Shown: positions 10,791 through 20,900 of the stretch, piece by piece
How positions within the stretch are numbered: the first letter of the stretch is position 1
How the letters are laid out: every line of letters begins with the position of its first letter
Assembly (NCBI GenBank): GCA_015832175.1
Contig: WJXW01000002.1
Span: 2,480,001 to 2,544,000 of the forward strand
DNA: 64,000 nucleotides
Source: Paraphaeosphaeria minitans
Taxonomy: Eukaryota; Ascomycota; Dothideomycetes; Pleosporales; Didymosphaeriaceae
Direction of reading: 5' to 3'
The notes under the pieces: model-generated
What the model saw: the letters and a program-made list of their open reading frames with translations, nothing else
What the model was told of the DNA's origin: nothing
Database searches by the model: none
Translations under genes and position numbers: made by a program

Positions 10791-12173
10791 CTAAGCGGGC
10801 ATTGCGACCCGCTTTTCCTTCTCTTCCTGTGGCGAGACGGTGACGTGAGACATGAGACTAGAAATCTCAGCGGTCTCAAGATCCTCTACCTTCCGCAACT
10901 TCTTGGTGTCCGGAAGCTCGGCGAGGAGCTCAGCAGTCTTCTTTGCCTCTTCCTTCTCCTGCTTCTCCTTCTCAGTCCTCTCAAGCTTGGCGAACTCATC
11001 GTCGATCTCACTCTCATCGATCGGAGTGGCAGATTCATTGATGATGTTCGTGATTTCCTCAGTGGTGGCAATCTCTTCGTTGACTGAGTCCATCACCTTC
11101 TGCACACCCTCCGCACCATCGACCTGCTTGTTTAGAAGAGCCATAGCCTCCGCACCGGCTTTCATGGCCTCCAGCATTCCGACATGGTCCGCGGCTTGCT
11201 GGAGCTTCATATAAGACTCTTCAAGCTGCACGCTCAGGTTGGTGTAGTGCTCTGCCGATGACTCGCTCAGCTTCTTCGAACGTAGACAAGTCTTCGCGCG
11301 AGTCAACTGTTTGAGCTGCACGGCTTCCTTGGCGGCTAATCCAGACTTTTTGATGTTTTCGTGCAAGAGAACGAGGCGTGCTTGGACCCGATCGATCGCA
11401 TCGCGAAGCTCGGCCATTGCTGCATCTTCTTGCGTGACTGGCGAAGGCAGATCCTCCGCATCAGCCTTGAACTTGATGACGCCTCCCTTGACTGCTAGTT
11501 CATGTCTGTCACGAACCATGTGTACAAGTAGAATGTCCAGATCGCGTGCGGTTATTGGCGCGTTGAGGTTGAGTACGTTCCGAAAGCGTTCGAGGAAGGC
11601 TGCCTTTGAGTATATTCGGTCGGCGATGGAGACGTTCGGTTGCTCGCGGCGCTGGTCCAGGATTGCCTCGGCGGCAGCTTCGACATTCGCAACGACCACG
11701 AAAGGCCCAGCCGGCAGCTGAGTGGAAGGACCGAGTAATTTGTTCCTGCCCAGCTCCCATGCTCCAGATAGCACACCGCCGATAGACACCTTTGGAAGCT
11801 TGAACCATGACTTGTCGTAGATCGACTGAGTCGATGTTAACCAGTCTTGCGCTGATACGAAAGCCCCTTTCTTGACCGCATCTTGCAGCACCTCTCGCAA
11901 GCAGGTGGGCAGCCCAAAGTCGTTATGCTGCAAGGCGCGCGTGAGCTCCCGGCCGCTGTCGATAATCAAAAGGTTACGTGTGGCACCAGAACCAGGAAGG
12001 AGACCCTCGCGCGCGGTGTTTTCCAGAGCCTTCTTCCAGGCATCGAGGTTCGCGACGTAACCGTCCGGGTTGATGTGCTGCTGCTCTCGGAAATCGGAGT
12101 ACAACGAAGCAAGCCGATTGGGGTTCTTGAAGGCTTCTTCGTGCGTCTCAATATACTGTACCGGATCCGTCAT
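10791..12173 (-). CDS. ESCRT-III family protein CHMP7/Chm7
   Basis: One exon, 460 residues from MTDPVQYIETHEEAF. The N-terminal half resembles the winged-helix (ESCRT-II-like) region of CHMP7 (NPDGYVANLDAWKKAL, ITARDLDILLVHMVRDRHEL). The C-terminal half is a Snf7-like coiled region (AMAELRDAIDRVQARLVLLHENIKK, MLEAMKAGAEAMALLN, EEITNIINESATPIDESEIDDEF), ending in an acidic tail. CHMP7 recruits ESCRT-III to the inner nuclear membrane and endosomes for nuclear envelope sealing and nuclear pore surveillance. The frame is open upstream to an ATG at 12404, which would add 77 very basic, Pro/Arg-rich residues. I prefer 12173 because the family starts there, but the longer form cannot be excluded. 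Confidence 0.88.
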   Translation of the reverse strand: MTDPVQYIETHEEAFKNPNRLASLYSDFREQQHINPDGYVANLDAWKKALENTAREGLLPGSGATRNLLIIDSGRELTRALQHNDFGLPTCLREVLQDAVKKGAFVSAQDWLTSTQSIYDKSWFKLPKVSIGGVLSGAWELGRNKLLGPSTQLPAGPFVVVANVEAAAEAILDQRREQPNVSIADRIYSKAAFLERFRNVLNLNAPITARDLDILLVHMVRDRHELAVKGGVIKFKADAEDLPSPVTQEDAAMAELRDAIDRVQARLVLLHENIKKSGLAAKEAVQLKQLTRAKTCLRSKKLSESSAEHYTNLSVQLEESYMKLQQAADHVGMLEAMKAGAEAMALLNKQVDGAEGVQKVMDSVNEEIATTEEITNIINESATPIDESEIDDEFAKLERTEKEKQEKEEAKKTAELLAELPDTKKLRKVEDLETAEISSLMSHVTVSPQEEKEKRVAMPA

Positions 12174-12899
12174 GTCTGATTTGCGGTATCGAAGGCAGGG
12201 GGCGCGTCGGCGTAGCGAACCTGGCGACCTTGGTTTCTTAAACAGTCGCTTTCGAGGTTGAGGTTGTGCAGTTGGAGTCGGCGGCTGTGCAGGGGCCTGA
12301 CTAGCGCCACTTACGTCCCACCTGCGCTTCTTGAGGACGCGCATCGTGTTCTGCTCAACGGATGATCTGCTGAACTGTGTGATTACGCGTGCTTTGTTGG
12401 CCATCCACTGGCCATCAACTGGCCATCAACAACGACGAGACGGTAGTAATGTAGGTTGGATTCGCTGTTCGGATGAAAAGCGATAGCAGTGTTGCAGGAT
12501 GTGGTTGACTTGGACTCTTTCGAGTGGGCGCGTATTTGCTTCGGAAGGGCTTGGGCGTGGAGGGGTTTGTGAGCCTCGCGCGTGGCCACGACTTTCACCG
12601 CGACGCTTCACTACGCACTAGTGGCCAGAGGCCCTGCACTTGGAGTTAAATACGAGTACATGATTGAGAGCATGGACCTCGAGCGTGCAGACATGTATAT
12701 TCTTTAACAAACTGGAATGTAGCTGGTGTATATCTTTCTTCTAGCGCTTGATCCATAACCAAAAACAAAGACAACCATGAGCATGACCAGCCGCACTCTT
12801 TGCGTCCTGCCCCTCGAGTCAAACAAGTGCTCCCAAATCTAACAACTAAATCGTGGTATTATGTGGTCCCAGAACACCGCCCGATGCTTGAAGGATAAC
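12174..12899. other. intergenic region with possible CHMP7 N-terminal extension
   Basis: This holds the CHMP7 promoter or 5' UTR and the 3' flank of GPN2. Up to 12404 the minus-strand CHMP7 frame is open. Nothing else is coding-like. Confidence 0.45.
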
Positions 12900-14184
12900 T
12901 CACTTCTTCACGACCTTGACCCCACCTTCCTTCTTGCCGCCTATGAATTTGCGCATCTCTTCAAGGTCATCCTCCATGTCTTGGTCATTGTCACCACCCC
13001 CTGTGGTCTTCCTGGACTGGGCAGTTTGCTTACGAGTTAACGTAACTTCCGCTGGCGGGATATCCTGCGGGGGATCCTTCATTTCTTTACCCTCTTCTGC
13101 CCATGCACGTCGCTCTTCTTCATCCAGCTCATCGCGTCGGTCCAGCCACCTTTCCTGGACGTCGCGTGCATCCATCGTGACACCATCTGATCGCATAGCC
13201 ATCTGCCATACGGTATCGTTTGCGCCCTCGACTCCCCCAAACGCGTAACCTCCTGCTCGGTCGATGGCACGCAGCAGTGTCATCATGCTCCTCTTATCCT
13301 CCACAGCAAGAGTTTCGAAGCCGACTAGCGCAAAATCTTCGACTAGTTCGACGATAGCTTTGTTCAGCGCCGAGTATTTTGAGGTCAGTTCCTCATGGTC
13401 TTCCATACTTGTGTCCGTTTTGCCCTTTTTCAGGGCCGAGCTTGGCCCTGGGATACCAGACGTCTGTTCTCGGTTCAAGTGAGGAAGCAGATAACCCAAG
13501 TCTTGCACCTCCGTGTAGAAATCAAGGTTGAAGGGTAGGTCTCCATAATCGCGCAGGTTGTCGATCTTGGTGAGGACGTTGAGGTGTGGGAGATCCATCT
13601 GCAGCATGCTTCTGAGGGCTAGCAGCAGCGAGGACACGTATAGCGATGGTCTTGAGAGTATAATTGAATCGGTCAGGTGGACGACAACGAGCTGGGGGGC
13701 GTCAGTAGACGTCGGCGACGAAGAGGGGGGGAGAATACTCGGTACCCGATCTTTTGGAGGCGGAAGAAGATATTCCGCAGCGATGCGTGGTGCGTGAAGA
13801 GCTCGACCTGGCCGGGGCAGTCGAATAGTATGTAGTCATCTACCTAGACTCAGCCTGTGCATTCTCTCACGGCGCGCGCATGGGTGTTTGCGGACCTCCG
13901 AGTTCCTTTAGGCCTTTCTCCAGCCAGTCAAAGTTGTGTTCGAGTTCCTCCAGCGCATACAGTATGCCTCCGTTGGGCCCTAGCGACTCCTGCTCCATGA
14001 TCTCATCTATCGTGACGAGATCCCTAACGTCCAGGTCGGGCTGGTACGAGGTGTGGTCGTTGGCGGGATCGAGGTTGACGACGGAGACTTTGCGCTCGAT
14101 CGCGGTCATAAACTGCTCCATGCCGTCGCAGTACGTCGACTTTCCGGATCCCGGCGGCCCGATGACCAGCTGTGCGAATGGCAT
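12900..14184 (-). CDS. GPN2: GPN-loop GTPase 2
   Basis: Three exons (13896-14184, 13739-13839, 12900-13691) give 393 residues. Introns are 56 and 47 nt, and splicing restores KELG-DDYILFDCPGQVELFTHH and LQKIGYR-LVVVHLTDS. Motifs in order: P-loop GPPGSGKST at residues 9-17, switch-like VNLDPAND, the family-defining Gly-Pro-Asn at 69-71, Walker B FDCPGQ and the base-recognition motif TKID. The C-terminus carries a polar, acidic and Lys-rich tail. GPN GTPases are needed for assembly and nuclear import of RNA polymerase II and related complexes. The start codon lies only 192 bp from that of BUB3 on the other strand, so the two probably share a promoter. Identity is very secure. Confidence 0.95.
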
Positions 14185-14376
14185 CCTGGACCTTTCGTGG
14201 CGTTGATGTCGGAGGATGCAAAGGTGCAGGCGCGGGGCGCGTCGACAAGGAAGGCAGGCGTGGGGTAGCTTGCAGCTCGAACCTTCCCAAGCCGGAAAAA
14301 GGAAGGGCCGACCGTGTTTACGGGAAGGCGCCGCCATGTTCGAAGCAACGATCACTCATTGCCTTCCCGCGCAAAC

Positions 14377-15461
14377 ATGTCCAGTAAGTATCGCTGTGCT
14401 TTTCAAAGTCTTGCACGTTGTTAATGTCGCCAAAAGGCCAATTTGAGCTCGCTCAGAATCCCACCGACCCAATCTCCGCAGTCAAGTTTGCGCCCCAGTC
14501 GTCTTCGCGCCTGCTCGTATCCTCGTGGGACCGACATGTCTACCTCTACGACACCCTTGCTGAGCCGGGCGGCAAGCTTATTCAGAAGTTCGAGCACCCG
14601 GCCCCGGTGCTAGATGTGTGTTTCGGGCGCGACAACTTCGAGGCGTTCAGCGCAGGCATGGATTGGGAAGTGCGCAGAATCGACTTGGAGACGGGCGCAA
14701 TGACGGCCCTCTCGACACATTCAGCTGGCGTGCGCAGCGTCTTCTACTCGCATCCTCATAAGCTCCTGGTCTCTGCGTCATGGGACTCCACCCTGCATCT
14801 GCACGACCTGTCACAACCCGGCGAGTTCTCGACCATTGCTCTTCCGGCGAAAGCATTCTCCCTCACCGCCTCACCTACGAAGCTCGTAGTAGCCATGGCA
14901 AATCGCTCCGTCTACATCTATGAGCTGGAAAAGTTGGCGCAGGCAGCGCAGGCGGGTGGCGATGCGGATGTGCAGCCGTGGCAGCAGCGGGAGAGCAGCA
15001 TGAAGTACATGACACGCGCCGTATCGTGTATGCCCAACGACGCTGGCTACGCCAGCTCAAGCATAGAAGGCCGCGTAGCTGTGGAATGGTTCGACCCGAG
15101 TGAGGAATCACAGTCGCGGAAATACGCTTTCAAGTGCCACCGACAGACAGTCGAGGCCCAAGATATTGTATATCCTGTCAATGCACTGGCTTTCCATCCT
15201 GTTCATGGCACCTTCGCATCCGGCGGAGGAGATGGCGTGGTTGCACTGTGGGACGCCGTGCACAAGAGGAGGATAAGGCAATACCAGCGCTTTCCAGCAA
15301 GTGTGCAGACAATTGACTTCAGCGCTGACGGAAAGTTTGTGGCAATGGGCGTCAGTCCAGGATTTGAGGACGGTTCGGACGATGTTCCAGATGGCGCCAT
15401 CAAGGTTTATATCCGTGAGTTGAGTGACACAGAGGCGAAGGGCAAGGCGTCGAAAAAGTAG
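14377..15461 (+). CDS. BUB3: spindle checkpoint WD40 protein BUB3
   Basis: The first exon is only 7 nt (14377-14383), followed by a 53-nt GTAAGT...AAAAG intron and a long exon 14437-15461, giving 343 residues that start MSSQFELAQNPTD. Seven-bladed WD40 propeller signatures are present (LLVSSWDRHVYLYD, VLDVCFGRDNFEAFSAGMDWEVRRIDLETG, LLVSASWDSTLHLHDL), as are the Bub3/Rae1-type features GRVAVEWFDPSEESQSRKYAFKCHR and NALAFHPVHGTFASGGGDG. Bub3 binds GLEBS motifs of Bub1 and Mad3 at kinetochores. An ATG inside the intron (14418) opens the same long frame, so gene finders may miss the tiny first exon. Bub3 rather than Rae1 is favoured by the YAFKCHR segment and the short N-terminus. Confidence 0.94.
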
Positions 15462-16209
15462 CGTATTCTGCTACGGGCGTCAGGCGTTATGCGTTAGGAC
15501 CGAGCGTTAGATGCAGGGACGACATCAATACCCTACACAGGCATGACTGCAGCAATGCGGTAATCGGTCTATGAGGTAGCGCTCTCAACCGTCTGCAAAT
15601 CTATATTTCAAATTTTGATATTGGGACCCATCAAACCCGTGTGTTGTCTTGACCGCTTGCGGAATTGTCAGCACATGCTGCGACGTACCGTATAGAGGTG
15701 GCCCGTGTCATCAAAGCCTGGAATGCGCCTTAAATAACTTTGAAATAGTGCTCTGTTTCGACACATCGGGCGATCTGCCAATGGCTTGCAAAGTATGAGA
15801 CTCCGTCACTTCGGTCATTGTTCGGTGCCTCCGCTGGTTGTGACTTGGGATCCAATAACAGGTAACTACTTCAACCTTCCTGAAGCTCCGCGCTCTTATG
15901 CACTCTCGTCTCAATTCTTGTGTTTTTTCTCCTTGCGTTTCTCGCCGCCAGTGAGCATGCCTGTTACTGACAGGTCTCCAGACCGTTGTCGCGGCCGTGA
16001 ATACTCGTTCGGCCAACGGTTGTACCTTCAAAAGCGCACACCTTAGTTATCGGACATCCGATGCGCCATCCGGTCTATGCGCCTCATCTCACTTCGACAG
16101 ATCCCGGCAGTGATTGTGAGGCCATTTCGGAATCTCTTTACGACCCCTATTCCTTCATCTCTCGACACAGGCTACAGAAATACCCTTCAGCTCCCGCGCC
16201 AGCTCCAAT
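15462..16209. other. intergenic region downstream of BUB3
   Basis: I see no supported gene here. It holds the BUB3 3' flank and possible promoter of the small Cys-containing ORF. Confidence 0.5.
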
Positions 16210-16500
16210 ATGTGTCGCCGACAAGTTTACACCTGTGCAACTTGCCCGAGGGACGGGCCATATGACTGGGTGCCTCCGTTTTGTGCGCGCTACCTTTCAA
16301 CTCTAAATAAGCCCGAAAACCGAGGCGTAATTGGAAATAGGGTCGAAGAGGATATCTTGCATTATCAAGCCTGCGACGTTGATACTGTTGCCGAACGCCT
16401 ACCTCAGTCTGGTCCGGAGGGAGGTCATGCTCTGTGCAGCTTTTGTTTCACGGCAGATCAGGACAAGGAAAACACACGACCACGGCAGGAGCCTAGCTAA
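16210..16500 (+). CDS. small hypothetical protein with CxxC pairs
   Basis: An intronless 96-residue ORF that I do not recognise. The N-terminus is MCRRQVYTCATC (one Cys-x2-Cys pair) and a second pair sits near the end (ALCSFCFTADQ), with two single cysteines between. This spacing is compatible with a small zinc-binding unit, and short proteins with this kind of Cys pattern are common in fungal genomes. There is no signal peptide and the C-terminus is polar. No paralogue is visible in the window. It may not be a real gene: the only support is composition and the paired cysteines. Confidence 0.35.
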   Translation: MCRRQVYTCATCPRDGPYDWVPPFCARYLSTLNKPENRGVIGNRVEEDILHYQACDVDTVAERLPQSGPEGGHALCSFCFTADQDKENTRPRQEPS

Positions 16501-16917
16501 GGCATATGTAAATACAAGTAGATTGGAAGGCTCGTATGCGGGTAAGAGGGGATTGTATTTGTAAGGGTCTTGCATGTGTATACTCGTTGGCCTCCGGGTA
16601 TGTTCGTTTGCTCTCAATTGCAACATGGGAGTGTATTGGGAAGAATTGCTATTATTGAATTGGACAAGTTTGAGGAGTTCGGAAGATCAGTTCTTATGCG
16701 TCTTCTAGCATGAGAACGGCGCAATTTGCTATGCTTGGTGGAGCATGTCACGCGATCTACTAACTGATCTTGAGCTTAAATGAACTTACCTAGATTCATC
16801 GGTACTTACCTGAACTTCCCTGAATTTACACTTTGAAAGGCCAGCTTCAATTGGTGCTCTTCAGGGCGTTGCTACGCTGTTAAACTCACCTCCACTTATC
16901 TGGAATTGATGATGACA
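16501..16917. other. intergenic region with twin splice-donor-like motifs
   Basis: This lies downstream of the SET gene. Between 16783 and 16811 the plus strand has ACTTACCT twice, 21 nt apart, which is AGGTAAGT (a perfect 5' splice site) on the minus strand. No exon was identified around them. Confidence 0.4.
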
Positions 16918-17697
16918 TCAAGGGTCATCTTCAGCTAGAGTACTAGGGGATCGGCAGTTGTTCGAGCCGCAACGACAAACCTCATTAGACTTCCAGTAGC
17001 CCTCGCCGTAATCCAAGGTAATCTCTTCTCCAGCCTGAATCGGCCTCGTACTCACCACCATCAAGACCCTCCGCTCCATACCAACGCGTCCGAACAAGAG
17101 CTTGACGTTCCAGTCGCAAGAGTGATTCGCGAATCGGAAGATGGAGCCTGTACGCTCGGCATCAATCCAGCACTTTGGCTGTCGACTTCCCGCAGCCAAG
17201 GCACCCCGCTGGGTCAGGTTCGCACTTCCGATAGGGATGTCGGCCATGTACCGCGTCTCCTCGTCAGACCTGTTCGAATCTAGCGGGACCAGTTCCCCGG
17301 CGTACTCACCAAGGACCTGATTCTCTTCGAAGTCAAGTCGAGAGAACATTCCCCACCCCTTGTCCTGTGTTAGCTTGATGTCAACAGCGTCGGAAGAATC
17401 TAGCGTGCGGTCTGTGAGCAATTGGTACTCGCATTCGCAGAAGCTTTCCTCTCGACAGATGGCGCATTCTTCTAGCTGATGGGGCGAACCCAGCAGGTCC
17501 TTGAGGCTCGTGGGCGGCCAAACATCCCTGTGGTAGGTCGGCCTCTCGGCTCCCTGCCAATGCAACAGATTGAACTCGTTCTCCTTGACAAGAACGACGC
17601 CAGGAATTTCGCGGACGATTTCAGACAGGTGATCAACACCGCTGTCGGCAGATGGGCGCTTCCTGGACTTCCTCGCCAGCGTCTTGGTTTTCGCCAT
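16918..17697 (-). CDS. SET-domain protein, putative lysine methyltransferase
   Basis: A single exon of 259 residues. The N-terminus is basic (MAKTKTLARKSRKRPS) and could direct nuclear import. A Cys-rich pre-SET-like stretch (ECAICREESFCECEY) precedes the SET domain: DKGWGMFSRLDFEENQVLGEYAGEL, then the cofactor-site motif RFANHSCDWN, GEEITLDYGEGYW with the conserved Tyr, and a post-SET Cys cluster CRCGSNNCRSPS. All core catalytic motifs of a SET methyltransferase are therefore present. Substrate specificity cannot be read from the sequence; it is shorter than the known H3K4, H3K9 and H3K36 enzymes and has no chromodomain or PHD finger. It may act on histones or on another protein. Confidence 0.88.
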   Translation of the reverse strand: MAKTKTLARKSRKRPSADSGVDHLSEIVREIPGVVLVKENEFNLLHWQGAERPTYHRDVWPPTSLKDLLGSPHQLEECAICREESFCECEYQLLTDRTLDSSDAVDIKLTQDKGWGMFSRLDFEENQVLGEYAGELVPLDSNRSDEETRYMADIPIGSANLTQRGALAAGSRQPKCWIDAERTGSIFRFANHSCDWNVKLLFGRVGMERRVLMVVSTRPIQAGEEITLDYGEGYWKSNEVCRCGSNNCRSPSTLAEDDP

Positions 17698-17957
17698 ATC
17701 GCTGGAATTGGAGAGCAGAAGAACTCTGAAGAAACTAGAGTGCGCGACCTGGGCTAATATAAAGCTTGAGATCGTTCTGCATTAGGAATCTACAATGCGA
17801 ATATCACTGTGTGGCAGGGTCGTCTCGCTCATTGTACAAAAACAGGGACGTACATACGGAAACTAAAACACCGAGAATCCTAACTTCACAATGTAAAAGA
17901 GGATGGTGCTACGAACGACATGTAGACGAAACGATTTCCTGGCAGCTATACGCCTGC

Positions 17958-20900
17958 CTAACTCGTCCCCGAACTCGACTGACTATCTGACCGCTTAGGC
18001 AACATAATCTCATCCAAAGCTACGCTTCTCCTCCTCGAACTCATTGCTCCGAGCAGGCTTGGTCGTATGCTGGCCGATGCACTCATGTGCCCTTCATCGT
18101 TACCCTGCCTACGGCCCGCAATCGTGCTGCTACCGCTGATCACGTTTCCGCTCAAAGACCATGGTTTGCTGGCTGGGCTGGCACAGGAGACCAAGACTGA
18201 CGGTGGCAAGCCCAGGTTTGGAATATTGTTGTCGAGGACGGGGAATATGCGAGGAGATGGCGAAGGGTGTGGCGCTTGCTTGAATGCCTCGGTAGCATAG
18301 AACGCTTGCAGAAGAGTAGCGTTCGAGCAGAATGCTTCGAGCTCATCCTTGACCTGCTCCGGGGTTTGTGTTATACCAGTGCCAGCTGGCGTTGCAGTCG
18401 CTGTGATTGGTGTAGGGGTAGCGGATGGTTGAGCCTGCAGCGCACTGTGTAAGAGGCTAGAGTCTTGTACTGGACGGGCTAGGGGACTAGAGAATGGTGA
18501 CCGATGTGGGTTTGCACGTTCTGCTGGGGTTGTGGGCATCCGGTCTTTATCGTTCACTGCGCGTTTGTGCTCATGCGGATCTGTCGGCCTGAATCTGTTT
18601 GTGTCCTTTGCGCGATTATGCGCCAGACGATTTGCCAGTACGGCGAAGTTGCCATCGTGCAAGATCTGTGCCACGAGTGTACCGCTCTTGTGGATGAACT
18701 GTGTGTACTTGTAATCCGGACTCCCCCATGAGTATGCCACTTCTACGTCCCCAGGGAATGAATCGGCAGATTCAAGATCCAGTACGAAATTCAGTCTGCG
18801 CAGTAGAGCTTTGTGGTAAGCGAACTTATCATTTCTGGCATACTGCGCCAATACATCCCAGCCAGCATCTTTCTGCGTTTGAGGTGGTTGTAGGGCAAGC
18901 TTGATTATGTACGGCTCGCGGAAAGGGTGATGGTCGGCAATGTTCGACGCTTCCGCGATTGGTACCTCGACCAACTTCAGGCCGTACTTTTCAACACTGG
19001 TGGCCCAAGATACGATAGCGTCCTCAATCAGCTTTGCTGTCACATTCATCCAATCGATTCGGATGTGGTAACAGTTGTCTGGATTAGACAACCGGTCGTA
19101 GTGCAGCGAAATGATCTCTGGCCGGTAGGAACGCTTGCGAGGGTCCACATCGTAGCGCATAACACGCGACAAGAGCACTTTACGTTTGGGAGTGCCCGAG
19201 CGAGTAGGCGTTTTTCCTCCGTCCTTCTCAGAACCTGCACTTGACGAGTCGCTAGTACTCGGGCGTGAGCGCAAGCTTCCCCGCGAAGCCAAAGACGAAG
19301 TACGTGGCCCATCAAAAAGAGGCGTAGAGGGGACAGATCGATCAGGTTTACGAATACCAAACCATCCAGTCTTTGGCTCAGGTCGTGGGGCCCGGTATTC
19401 GGGAGCGACTGAGTAGAAGAAGTTCCCGTCGCGGAATGCATGCCGTTTTTGGACGTGAACGAAGAGCCCCTTCTTCATAAGTTGGTTTCCCAGGTCCACA
19501 GCTTCGTCACGCGTTTCAACATCCTTGAAATTCGACAACAGCCAACTCGTAAGGTCGAACCCCAGGAAACAATTGTAATGTAATCGCATGTGCCAACGTC
19601 GGTCAAGCATAAGTATGCCATTTTCACCTTGGATATCTTCAGCAAGCTTCTTTATGTCGATATTGGATGTCTGATATTGCTCCGTCTCGGAGAAGATTGA
19701 AGTTGGAAACTCGCTTGCGGTGTCGTCGATAAGAGAATTTTCTGCGCCTGCAGCAACAATAGCGGAGGGGTCACGGGTTTGATATTCGATCGCCAGGGGA
19801 TTTGGGTCTTTTTGTTTTCGACTATTCGTAGCCTGAAAATGACGCTCCTCTGGCGGATTGTAGCGGTACTTTTGCCATACTTGAGTCAGCTTCCGAATAC
19901 CCTCAAGCCGAATCTCTTCCTCAGAGTCTTCAGCTAGCATTGGCAGCGGTCGCCTATTGATAGTTGGAAGATCGACCGGTATTAGTACGAAACGAGCCCT
20001 CCAAAACCTCAGCACCTCAGAGAATTCGTCCTGGTATCCGGCTAGGAAGGTATCAATGAAATTCCAATTATACTCCTTTCGAGGTGGACGAAGTATGACA
20101 TTCTGTGGTCCATAGTTGTCTTCAAAAGCTGTTCGGATGTACGGTCTATAAGGGAAAGGTGTGTCGATACCCGCGGATGATTGGAGCGCTGTTGTGGGTT
20201 TGCGACTGTACCGCTTGATCTCAACCTCGCCACCAGCAACACAAACAAGTTGATGAATATTATTGCCGATACTGAGGAACACTGTGTCTCCATCATTAGA
20301 CATGTAATTCGCATCAAAGATATTGGAAAGGTCCAGTTCACGGCGCCCTGAGAATTCCGCTATGGTAGGGCCAACAACGATCTGAAAGCCATGAGATAAA
20401 CGGAATGCAACAAGTTCGCGGACTAGAGATTCCCTAGACTTGGGAGCTTCAAGCATGTCCTCGTCATCATTTTGTGTAATTTTGTAGGGGCTTTCATTAT
20501 ACTCCGTAGCCAGCTGCTCGGGACTAGGGAAGTATTCGTTTGTCAGTGGTACCGCAGCTGGAGAGCAAAGTGATTTCCACTTCACGGAAGCAGTCTTCAA
20601 TCTCTTGGGGAACACATGCTGCCAACGTCGGAACTGGCTAGCAATGCTGATGTTGTTCTTCTTTGGGTTGCAGGGGTTGACTAATACGGCCCATGGAGCG
20701 ATGGCACTGGTCGGTGATAAAGTCCGGGGTATTTCTTTCGCGCCGCCACTTGTAGACATCATGTTCAAGTCTAGTTTTGGAGGAACTGAGTCGCCCAAGG
20801 CACGCGAGCCTGCAAGTAAGAAAGTGGATCCAGGATCCTTGATGACCGAGCCCGGATGAGACGGGATTGAGGTCTTCATTGAGCGGAAGCCCTTGACTGT

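Noticed and set aside
12174..12404. 77-codon N-terminal extension of CHMP7
   Set aside because: It is very basic and low-complexity and unlike family N-termini, so the internal ATG at 12173 was preferred. It is noted as an alternative.
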